Shown here in pieces: positions 56,427-64,000 of a DNA stretch of 64,000 bases. Below the pieces are notes generated by a model. The model was not told the DNA's origin. It saw only the letters and a list, made by a program, of their open reading frames with translations, and did not search any database. The stretch comes from Ignavibacteria bacterium UBA2360 (lineage in GTDB: Bacteria; Bacteroidota; Ignavibacteria; Tepidaquicellales; OLB5): assembly GCA_002344125.1 (NCBI GenBank), contig DDTQ01000011.1, positions 886,923 to 950,922 of the forward strand. The letters are read 5' to 3'. How positions within the stretch are numbered: position 1 is the stretch's first letter; each line of letters begins with the position of its first letter. A program made the position numbers and the translations under genes.

Positions 56427-59400
56427 AAGATCTTTCCAAAATACTGAAGAAAAGCGGTAAGATAGCTTTATGGTTTTCAGGTATTGTGTTACTTCTTCTG
56501 GTATTAATCTTTATTTTTATTCAGAGCGATACCTTTAATAAATTTGCTCTAGATTACACTTTGGATGAGCTCAATTCATCACAAACTCCCCGCGAAAATA
56601 ATATCAACGCCGAATCAATTGAAGGCAATATACTTTATGGTATAAAACTGAATAAAGGTAACATAACCGTGCGGCATGATACATTGCTTAGTTTTGATTA
56701 TTTGATGGTAGATTATGATCTTTGGGGATTGCTTGATAAGAGGATCTCGCTGGCAAGCGTTATACTGAATGAACCTGTTATCAATGCTTCAAAGATCAGT
56801 TCAGGCGATAGCCTGATATGGAATTTTGAGAACCTGTTCGCTCCTTCGGAGCCTGATACATCAAGCTCTGCGTTTGATTGGGACCTTTCAGTTGAACTTC
56901 TGAAAATACATAATGGCTTTTTCAGAGTATCAGATGATTCAGCAAAGCTGCTGCCCGCATGGGAAGAAAAAAGAACGCTGATGGAAAGTTTTGATATGTT
57001 CAAAACTGATATTTCCGATTTCAACCTGGAGCTGAGCGCCAAATATTACAATGACTTTAAATCCATAAATATCAATCATCTTTCGTTCAATACCAACTCA
57101 GATTTGAATGTTGAAAAAATGCACTTTAACGCTGTGCTGAATGAAAGAGATACAGTGACCGATCTGTGGAATTTTGAATTGCTCACTAACAGGTCCGATA
57201 TTAAAATATACCGGATCTACGCTGAGAGGTTTAATCCCTTCTACGAATTCAGTTATGAAGAACTTGGCAATAAGAATGTTGAAATAAGCTTAGATATACA
57301 GAAATTTGATTTCAAAGATCTGCGTTTCTTTTTGCCCGAGCTTAGCATACTTGATACTATTGTTGGGGTAAAAATCGATGCAGCAGGAAAGTACGGCGAC
57401 TTGAATGCTGAAAACATTACCCTTACTCTTCCTAACTCCAGGATTGGTCTTAAAGGCAAAATAGCTAACCTGCAACTACCTGATAGCCTGTACATGGATG
57501 TTTACGGAAATAATATCATAATTAATGCTGCTGATATAAAGCAGGTTTACAAGGGTGAACTCCCTGATTTCAGCGGCGTTGGAAATGTAAGGGCGGATAT
57601 TAAGTACAAAGGTACATATTCAAAATTCCAAACCGAATTTTATATAAACACAGATGCAGGCTATTCAGAAGGTGATGTATTTCTGGATCTGGATAACGAA
57701 ATATATTCAGGTTATGTTAACACGCGTGCGCTTGATATAGGCAGAATTGTGCGGGATAACAGTTTGAGGAGCAGCCTTAACCTGAACGCCAAATTTGACG
57801 GCAGGGGATTTGACCCTGTTAATATGAATACAAATCTGGTTTACTCAATAAATGGTTCCGGATTTGGTAAATATGATATCAGAACTTCCACAGGCACTAT
57901 CCATACAAACAACGGAAACGTTACACTAAATGTTAAACACTCTTCTTCAATGGGAAATGTTTCCGCTGCCGGAAAAGTAAACATCAGCAACATGAAAAAT
58001 CCTTCATATAACCTGAAAGGAAATGTAAATGCTCTGAATATTGCAGCTGTGACCGGAAACACCGGTGATAAAAGCAGCCTTAATTTCGATTTTGATATTA
58101 ACGGTACCGGCATTTCGCCTGAAAACATAAATGGCAACTATAGAATGGATATTACTGAATCATTTTACGGGCAGTATGAGATCCCTTCAACTCCTCTTAA
58201 TGCGGAAATACACAGCAGCAATTCAAACGGTACCATAAGTATCACAACTGATATGGCTGATGTAAATGCTCAAGGTTCTTTTAAACTGGATGAACTGGTT
58301 GATGTGATAGTATATAACATTTCACAGGTTAGTGAACAGATAGTAAATAGTACAGGTACATCCGGTCTTATGAGCGATTCAACATCCCTGATTGAAACAG
58401 AAACTTTCAATACACTGCCTGTTGGCGGGAATATAGATCTAACCTACTCTCTGAGCACGAGGGATAGCGTTAAACTTGGCAAAGTTCTCAAACCCTTTGG
58501 CGTTTACTTCAATGGTAATGTTTCAGGTAATATCAGTAATTTTTCAGGCGGTTTTAATTTAACCAATAAAAGTGATATCAGATCCTTCCTGTATAACGAT
58601 ACTGCTATTGTATTGAAGAATGTTAACTCAAGTGCTGTTATAACCAATGATTACACCGGCACGTTAAGCGGATTAAAAGTTGATGTTATAACCACAGGTG
58701 AACGGATATCTTTTGGCGCTAATTCATTCGATTCCGTTGCTGCGAACATCAGGATGCAGGGAAGCGATGCCGGAATTATGCTGCGCTCAAAAATGGATAC
58801 AACCGGCAGCGCATTGATATCAGGAAAATTGACTCTAGGTAATTCAAAAGTCTCCGCGGATCTTGATACGGTCAAGGTTGTTTACAGCGGCTATAATATA
58901 GAAAATCAGGATAACTGGTTGTTCAGCTTCAACCGGGGTGACAGGTTTATTTTTGAGCAGTTTAATATAAAGAGTTATGATGCTGTGGTGAATCTTAGCG
59001 GGGAGCTTTCCTTAAATGAGCAAAGTGACCTCAAACTTGAGGGCAAAGATCTGAAGATCACAGATTTAGCTGATATTATTAACAAAGCTGATTCATCATA
59101 CATAATTTCAGCTGATGAAGATATTGAAGGTGAATTTTCAGCGTTTATGATTACCTATAAAGGTACAATGGATGCGCCGGAGATAAATGCTGATATAAAA
59201 ACCAATACATTAAAGTACCAGGAAACAGATATTGGAGTTTTAACAGTGAGCGTGGAATACCAAAGTAATATTGCTGATGCTTTGCTGAAAATGGAAAATG
59301 CAGAAAATAAGGGAACACTTACCCTTAAAGGAAGTGTGCCATTTCAAAACCCGCTTTCAGGTGATACGTTAAACCAACTGAACGTATCCACCATGCCTGT

Positions 59401-60943
59401 TGATATAAATTTTAAGGCTGATAATTTTCAATTGGATTATTTCAGTCTGCTGGTGAAAGATATTGCAAGTTTGCGCGGGATTCTTAACGCAGATCTTTCT
59501 GCAAAGGGTACTGCATCGGATCCCGGGTTATCAGGTAATTTAAAAATTACAGAGGGAGGATATTTACTGCCTCTAACGGGAATGGATTACAGTTTTGATG
59601 TTGATATGAGCACAGATAATTTTAAGCTTGTACTCAACAGGCTTAAAATATACAATGAAGAAGATGATTCAAAGCATATTGATCTATACGGCAGCCTTGA
59701 TTTCAAAGACTTGAAAATTTCGGATATAGATCTCCAGGCTTCGGGTGATATGGTTCTGCTTGATTCTGATGTTGAACAAAATGACCTGGGAGTTTATGGC
59801 TATATTCTGGCAGGTATAGGCAGTCCGCCCGTAAAAGTAACAGGCTCTCTTGATAGCCTGTTTGTCACAGGTCAATTGCTGATAAAAGATGCTACAATAT
59901 CCTCAGTTCCGCTTGAAGGAACCGGTTATAATACGGATGATGACAATTTTGTTTACATAGAAGAAACATTTGATTCTCTTATTACTAACCCTGATTCACT
60001 GAAAGTGCTTGAACCCGAAGAGTATGCTATGCTAAATCCCTTTGAAAGATCTCTATACCTGCTTTCTGCTGATAGCACCAAAGAAACACTGGTGAATCTG
60101 GATATCAATGTGAAAACCGAAAGCAGTATCTATGCTTCAATTGATTTCAATAATTTGACACGTGACAGACTATTTGGTGAGCTGATAGCAGATCTGGATA
60201 TAAAAACCGTTAACGGCAATCTTCAGGCATTTGGTTCTGTTGATGTCGCAGGTGATTCATACTACAGGTTTTACCGTGATTTTAAGCTTGACGAAAGCAA
60301 TATTAAATTTGATGGAGATATATCCGATCCTATTCTTGATATTAAAGGAGTATATGCCAGTACAAAGAATAACGAGCAGTATGGTTCAGTTACCACAAGT
60401 GAAGTAGAAGTAGTTATTACTGTTAAAGGAAGTGTTAAAGAGCCTGAATTGACCCTTAACCTATTCCAGGATGGCAGTGAAGTATCGGGCAGTGATGCGC
60501 AGTCAGATGCAATTACATACCTGCTGTTTGGCAGATATAAAAGCGAACTCTCTGCTTCAGAAAGGACAGCAGTTGCCTCATCGCTTGGAGCCTCTGTGGG
60601 CTCTCTGTATGCTTCATCATACCTTTCACAAACAGTGAGAGAAGTGCTTCCTTTCATTGTTGACGCTCAGTTCAATTACACTGAAGGCAATGTACAGGAT
60701 ACGGATGTTGAACTTATATCAGAGCTTGGTGATGCAAGGGTAAAGTTCGGCGGTAAACTGCTTAAAGATGTCAAAAACTTTGAACTTGTGGTTGATTACC
60801 CCCTTAACAAACTTCTGAAACTGAATCTGCCTGAAACACTGCTGCTGGAATTTGCCAGGGAAGAGAAGAAGCAGGCATTGACATCAAACCAGAATGATAT
60901 AATGACAACTGAGATCAAAATACTTTATAAGATCAAATTCTAA
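56423..60943 (+). CDS. tamB: TamB-like translocation and assembly module protein
   Basis: A 1506-residue envelope protein anchored by one N-terminal helix (IALWFSGIVLLLLVLIFIFI). A very long region of repeated short beta strands, expected to form a hydrophobic groove spanning the periplasm, leads to a C-terminal TamB/DUF490 domain (about 1170-1506). There, GSDAQSDAITYLLFGRYKSE and SLGASVGSLYASSYLSQ are typical, and the chain ends in a barrel-like strand TEIKILYKIKF. Such AsmA-like proteins are thought to move phospholipids or assist outer membrane protein insertion with TamA. A TamA/BamA-like gene converges 15 bases away. Confidence 0.9.
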   Translation: MKDLSKILKKSGKIALWFSGIVLLLLVLIFIFIQSDTFNKFALDYTLDELNSSQTPRENNINAESIEGNILYGIKLNKGNITVRHDTLLSFDYLMVDYDLWGLLDKRISLASVILNEPVINASKISSGDSLIWNFENLFAPSEPDTSSSAFDWDLSVELLKIHNGFFRVSDDSAKLLPAWEEKRTLMESFDMFKTDISDFNLELSAKYYNDFKSININHLSFNTNSDLNVEKMHFNAVLNERDTVTDLWNFELLTNRSDIKIYRIYAERFNPFYEFSYEELGNKNVEISLDIQKFDFKDLRFFLPELSILDTIVGVKIDAAGKYGDLNAENITLTLPNSRIGLKGKIANLQLPDSLYMDVYGNNIIINAADIKQVYKGELPDFSGVGNVRADIKYKGTYSKFQTEFYINTDAGYSEGDVFLDLDNEIYSGYVNTRALDIGRIVRDNSLRSSLNLNAKFDGRGFDPVNMNTNLVYSINGSGFGKYDIRTSTGTIHTNNGNVTLNVKHSSSMGNVSAAGKVNISNMKNPSYNLKGNVNALNIAAVTGNTGDKSSLNFDFDINGTGISPENINGNYRMDITESFYGQYEIPSTPLNAEIHSSNSNGTISITTDMADVNAQGSFKLDELVDVIVYNISQVSEQIVNSTGTSGLMSDSTSLIETETFNTLPVGGNIDLTYSLSTRDSVKLGKVLKPFGVYFNGNVSGNISNFSGGFNLTNKSDIRSFLYNDTAIVLKNVNSSAVITNDYTGTLSGLKVDVITTGERISFGANSFDSVAANIRMQGSDAGIMLRSKMDTTGSALISGKLTLGNSKVSADLDTVKVVYSGYNIENQDNWLFSFNRGDRFIFEQFNIKSYDAVVNLSGELSLNEQSDLKLEGKDLKITDLADIINKADSSYIISADEDIEGEFSAFMITYKGTMDAPEINADIKTNTLKYQETDIGVLTVSVEYQSNIADALLKMENAENKGTLTLKGSVPFQNPLSGDTLNQLNVSTMPVDINFKADNFQLDYFSLLVKDIASLRGILNADLSAKGTASDPGLSGNLKITEGGYLLPLTGMDYSFDVDMSTDNFKLVLNRLKIYNEEDDSKHIDLYGSLDFKDLKISDIDLQASGDMVLLDSDVEQNDLGVYGYILAGIGSPPVKVTGSLDSLFVTGQLLIKDATISSVPLEGTGYNTDDDNFVYIEETFDSLITNPDSLKVLEPEEYAMLNPFERSLYLLSADSTKETLVNLDINVKTESSIYASIDFNNLTRDRLFGELIADLDIKTVNGNLQAFGSVDVAGDSYYRFYRDFKLDESNIKFDGDISDPILDIKGVYASTKNNEQYGSVTTSEVEVVITVKGSVKEPELTLNLFQDGSEVSGSDAQSDAITYLLFGRYKSELSASERTAVASSLGASVGSLYASSYLSQTVREVLPFIVDAQFNYTEGNVQDTDVELISELGDARVKFGGKLLKDVKNFELVVDYPLNKLLKLNLPETLLLEFAREEKKQALTSNQNDIMTTEIKILYKIKF

Positions 60944-60958
60944 AACAGCAAATTGCCT

Positions 60959-62923
60959 CTAAAATGCCTGCCCAATGCCAAACTGAACCGCGAACTTATC
61001 TTTGAATATTCTGCCGGGGTTATCAAACAGCCACTGTTCACCTTCCGGAGCTGAGGGGTCATAAAGCCTGAAACCAAAATCAAATCTTATTGGCCCGATA
61101 AATAGGTCATACCTTATACCAAATCCAACTGCCATAGCGATCTGTGAAAACCTGAAGTCTCTGTGCGTTTCCCATACATTGCCGTAATCCAGGAATAAAG
61201 CCGCGCCAAGGGCGCTTGTAAAGCCTTCAGCATTGGGAAATAGTTTTTGGCGGAGCTCAATGCTTCCTTCCAGAAGGAATGTGCCGCCATCTATTTTGTT
61301 ATCAAGGATACCGTTACCTTTGGCATTCCATCCGCGCAAACTGCTCGAGCCTCCGCTGAAAAATTTGTAAGGCGGCTGAACCGGTATAATATTCTCACCG
61401 GCGCCGTATTCAATTATATCTCCAATCTTAAAGTTTGTGGCCAGAACAGTATTATCCTTCTTTGCCAATGAAAAATAGAATTTGTTGAGAGTATATACCT
61501 TAAAGAACTGAGAGTAAAATACGCTTCTGCCTAACAATCCCGTCACCAGCCGCGGAATTAACCCGGCATTACCTGCCATTATGGAATGATAAAATCCCCT
61601 GGAGGGTGCAAGCAGATTATTGGTGTTATCGTGTTCAAATGTTATGCTCAATATGGAGTTAAACTGAGTTTGTCTTCCTGTTGCAATGGTATCGTATTTT
61701 ATCCATATTAACTCCTCATTCAGATCAAGGTAAACGTTGTTGTAGAAAGTATGAGGCGCTATGAAGTAGTTTAGTGTAGTAAGGTTTGCGATAAAATAAT
61801 TTTTGTAGTTTTCCACGTTATTGAAGCCAACTGATACTTTATCTGTTAGCGTAATATTTCTTCTCAAGAAATGCGGCTGTGTTACCGTAGCGGAAAATTC
61901 TGTCCTGTTTATATCAGTCGAGTTAAAATCTTCTTCTAACTCAAGCATAAGAGTCCTGTTTCCTGATAGAAAGTATTTGTTCAGATATCTTATGCCTGCA
62001 CCGAGGTAAAACCTGTTTTCGAAATTTGATCCCTTAATGAAAGGCGTAAGTTCATTTTTTTTGTTCAAAGTTATATCAGCAGAAAAGTTTACTTTGCTGC
62101 CGTTGTATTCTTGCTGGTTTAGTTTAGCGCTGGAAATTATAGGAATCTTTGACATGTTTCTTTCGCTTTCGAGTTTTTTTGCTTTGCTGTAAATTTCTCC
62201 CTCTTTATAGGATATTTCTTCAGCAGGCAGCTCTGTTCTTACTCCGTATTCGTTATCTTTTATGTTAATTTTGGTGTTACCAAAATAATAGAGTGTATCT
62301 GCTCCCGCAAGGTTCAGCGTTACTTTGACAGTGTTTTCCTGTTTGTTACGTGAAATCACTGTTCCTGAATCGAGCGTATATCGCGCATTCATGAATCCGT
62401 TGTTCTGTAATGTATCGAGAATTTCGTTTCCGTATTGTAAAATAAATACCTTGCTGTAGTTATCTCCTCTTTTAATAGTCTTGATCTTTCTGATCTTGCT
62501 TAGAGTTTCGGGAGGAATGTTTTCCAGGCCGTTGACACTTACCGAATCTACTATGTAGCGTTTATTTTCGGTTATTTTAAAGATTATTGATGCTTCGGAA
62601 TCTTCACGATCAACTCTTATGGTAGTATCAACTGTAATATCAAAAAAACCATTATCAAAATAGAATTTTTTTAGTTTCTGAATATCGCCCTCAACAAGTT
62701 TCAGGGTGAATACACTGCTTTTGGATAGAGCAATGGCATCTTTTAGTTGACTCTCTTCAAAGGTTTGTTTACCTGTAAATGAAAATTCAATTTCATCAAC
62801 TTCAAGTATTTCCTGGGTATAGGTTGATTGCGGATAAATAGAAATAAGGAAGACAAACAGTATTATTGTTTTCCTTATTAACCTGTTTCCGCAGTATGTA
62901 ATGTATTTTTTATCCCTTCGCAT
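60959..62923 (-). CDS. TamA/BamA-like outer membrane protein with POTRA domains
   Basis: An Omp85 superfamily protein of about 654 residues. A signal-type hydrophobic stretch (KTIILFVFLISIYPQSTYTQ) is followed by POTRA domains (VDEIEFSFTGKQTFEESQL, SVNGLENIPPETLSKIRKIK) and a C-terminal 16-stranded barrel with the FFSGGSSSLRGWNAKG lid-lock motif (VRGF/Y type, here LRGW) and the ending FAVQFGIGQAF. The ATG at 62923 is preferred to one at 62959, which would overlap the previous stop; it begins 1 base behind the LigD-like gene. The length fits TamA better than BamA. With TamB facing it, they probably form a TAM-like pair. Confidence 0.87.
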   Translation of the reverse strand: MRRDKKYITYCGNRLIRKTIILFVFLISIYPQSTYTQEILEVDEIEFSFTGKQTFEESQLKDAIALSKSSVFTLKLVEGDIQKLKKFYFDNGFFDITVDTTIRVDREDSEASIIFKITENKRYIVDSVSVNGLENIPPETLSKIRKIKTIKRGDNYSKVFILQYGNEILDTLQNNGFMNARYTLDSGTVISRNKQENTVKVTLNLAGADTLYYFGNTKINIKDNEYGVRTELPAEEISYKEGEIYSKAKKLESERNMSKIPIISSAKLNQQEYNGSKVNFSADITLNKKNELTPFIKGSNFENRFYLGAGIRYLNKYFLSGNRTLMLELEEDFNSTDINRTEFSATVTQPHFLRRNITLTDKVSVGFNNVENYKNYFIANLTTLNYFIAPHTFYNNVYLDLNEELIWIKYDTIATGRQTQFNSILSITFEHDNTNNLLAPSRGFYHSIMAGNAGLIPRLVTGLLGRSVFYSQFFKVYTLNKFYFSLAKKDNTVLATNFKIGDIIEYGAGENIIPVQPPYKFFSGGSSSLRGWNAKGNGILDNKIDGGTFLLEGSIELRQKLFPNAEGFTSALGAALFLDYGNVWETHRDFRFSQIAMAVGFGIRYDLFIGPIRFDFGFRLYDPSAPEGEQWLFDNPGRIFKDKFAVQFGIGQAF

Positions 62924-62924
62924 C

Positions 62925-63830
62925 TTACTGTACACCCAGATTTTTAAGACAGTTCTCAATATTTATTCCTTTACCAAGAACTCCTTTAAACAGATCTCCC
63001 TTTTTCTTTAACCTGTTAAATATATTCTTCATCGTGAATTCTTCGGGTGCTTCAATTGAACTTAGCTCTTTCCATTCAAGAGGCGTGGATACCGGTGCTT
63101 TAGCCCTTGGCCTAACGCTGTATGGCGCTGCCAAAGTCTGACCGGTCCTGTTCTGCAGGTAATCGATATATACTTTCCTCTTGCGTTTTGCCGGTGATCT
63201 TTCAATGCTGGTAAAATCAGGTACAAGCTCATTTGTAAGTTCTGCAATAACGTGCGCGAATTCCCGCGCAATTTCGAAATCATACTTTTTGTTTAAGGGT
63301 ATGTAAATATGTACACCTGTTGCGCCGGAAGTCTTGCAATAACCTTTGGCCTTAGCTTTATCGAGTACTTCTTTTACGGCAAATGCAGTTTCCACTACTT
63401 TTTTGAACGAAATATTTAGAGGATCAAGATCAATCGCCAGATAATCAGGGTTATTGATCTTTTTTATTGTTGAAAACCAGGGATTGATCTCTATACACCC
63501 AAGGTTTACCATGTAAAGCAGAGAAGCTTCATCGGTACACACATAATAATTTATGTTCTCATCGTTTGATTCAGAATACACTTCTTCAGTTGTGACCCAA
63601 TCTGCTACTTTATCTTTTACATCCTTCTGGTAAAAACTTTTGCCGTTTATACCGTTTGGAAACCTGTTTAATGAGTGGGGCCTGTTTTTAATGTATGGCA
63701 TAATGTATTTTGAAACCAGGTGATAGTATTCAATAAGTTCACCTTTGGAATACTTTTCCTTTGGCCAATAGATCTTCTGCAGATTGGTTAATTCAACAGT
63801 TTTGCCCTTAATTTTTACGGCTTTATCCAT
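62925..63830 (-). CDS. LigD-type polymerase/primase domain protein (NHEJ)
   Basis: A 301-residue stand-alone polymerase domain of the LigD family, used in non-homologous end joining and related DNA repair. The KIYWPKEKYSKGELIEYY opening, LNRFPNGINGKSFYQKD, the catalytic DLDP in YLAIDLDPL, TSGATGVHIYIPL and the YLQNRTGQTLAAPYSVRPR segment are all hallmarks of the family. The gene overlaps the end of the upstream ligase-domain gene by 8 bases, so the LigD modules are encoded by separate but coupled genes. No Ku gene lies within the window; it may be further to the right. Confidence 0.92.
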   Translation of the reverse strand: MDKAVKIKGKTVELTNLQKIYWPKEKYSKGELIEYYHLVSKYIMPYIKNRPHSLNRFPNGINGKSFYQKDVKDKVADWVTTEEVYSESNDENINYYVCTDEASLLYMVNLGCIEINPWFSTIKKINNPDYLAIDLDPLNISFKKVVETAFAVKEVLDKAKAKGYCKTSGATGVHIYIPLNKKYDFEIAREFAHVIAELTNELVPDFTSIERSPAKRKRKVYIDYLQNRTGQTLAAPYSVRPRAKAPVSTPLEWKELSSIEAPEEFTMKNIFNRLKKKGDLFKGVLGKGINIENCLKNLGVQ

Positions 63831-64000
63831 GTTTTATTTTATTTGTTATTCCCGGAAATTGAGACACAAAAGTTACTTCTTCAGCTTCTTTATCATCCCG
63901 CATTCTTAGAAATACAGGATGCCTTAAGATCCCGTCTTTTGTCAATTGAGAGAATTTTACTTCGCACACTAAGCGCGGTTTTAGCCATGTTACCGGGGCA
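63823..64000 (-). CDS. ATP-dependent DNA ligase domain of LigD type, C-terminal part
   Basis: The last 58 residues of a minus-strand gene cut by the window edge. The segment VTWLKPRLVCEVKFSQLTKD and the following LRHPVFLRMRDDKEAEE match the end of the oligonucleotide-binding domain of LigD-type ATP ligases (W-x-KP-x-LV-x-EV-x-F, then G-x-LRHPVF-x-G/R). The stop lies 8 bases inside the start of the polymerase-domain gene. The catalytic lysine part is outside the window. Confidence 0.85.
   Translation of the reverse strand, partial: APVTWLKPRLVCEVKFSQLTKDGILRHPVFLRMRDDKEAEEVTFVSQFPGITNKIKHG

Noticed and set aside
1..64000. CRISPR arrays, insertion sequences, tRNA or rRNA genes
   Set aside because: No regularly spaced direct repeats, transposase frames or RNA gene signatures were noticed in reading the window.

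Overview
The window reads as one continuous piece of a chromosome from a bacterium of the Bacteroidota/Chlorobiota (FCB) group, most like Ignavibacteria. That placement is an inference. It rests on a type IX secretion C-terminal domain with the YPNPFNP signature on the aminopeptidase at 1878-3920, on AT-rich leaders with TAnnTTTG promoter elements and few Shine-Dalgarno sites upstream of several genes, and on Bacteroidota-type stress, lipoprotein and beta-barrel genes. No rRNA, tRNA, CRISPR array, insertion sequence or phage gene was recognised.

Region 1 (1-3920) holds a GC-rich left edge, an exported metallophosphatase and a secreted M1 aminopeptidase, both on the minus strand, with three clear terminator hairpins and a 370-base gene-free stretch between two of them.

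Region 2 (about 4.1-28.6 kb, all plus strand) is a [NiFe]-hydrogenase island. It contains three different cytoplasmic group 3 hydrogenases in a row: a group 3b NAD(P)-linked sulfhydrogenase type (hydB, a cyclic-nucleotide-binding protein without a DNA-binding domain, hydG, hydD, hydA), a group 3d NAD-linked enzyme (hoxE, hoxF, hoxU, hoxY, hoxH), and a group 3c enzyme coupled to a heterodisulfide-reductase-like complex (hdrC, hdrB, hdrA, mvhD, mvhG, mvhA). Each large subunit is followed by its own endopeptidase gene. A complete hypABFCDE set for building the Ni-Fe(CN)2CO centre closes the island. queF opens it and overlaps hydB. Together the genes could pass electrons between H2, NAD(H)/NADP(H) and ferredoxin.

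Region 3 (28.6-41 kb, nearly all minus strand) carries membrane and envelope genes (a PQQ-like protein, a desaturase, a DUF6600 lipoprotein, beta-barrels) and a densely packed stress-type series: an ECF sigma factor, a YtxH protein, a short-chain dehydrogenase, a low-affinity iron permease family protein, an FMN reductase and several membrane microproteins of 28 to 58 residues.

Region 4 (41-52 kb, plus strand) is centred on a 1776-residue sensor kinase with seven PAS and two GAF domains, followed by an NtrC-type sigma-54 activator. Four nearby sites fit the sigma-54 pattern GG-N10-G. Three of these have a TGACA-N4-TGTCA-like palindrome 51-60 bases upstream. They precede a zinc-ribbon protein, a microprotein/receiver/beta-barrel operon, and a disordered hydrophilic protein. 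A fourth, upstream of a lipoprotein, lacks a visible palindrome. This looks like a local two-component sigma-54 stress regulon and is the least expected signal in the window. A DUF892 protein, a DUF421 protein, microproteins and a methyltransferase follow.

Region 5 (52-64 kb) is a tight operon of a GH130 enzyme, a glycosyltransferase with a helical C-terminal half, a YihY-type membrane protein and TamB. It converges on a minus-strand unit of split LigD (ligase part cut by the window edge, then the polymerase part) and a TamA/BamA-like barrel.
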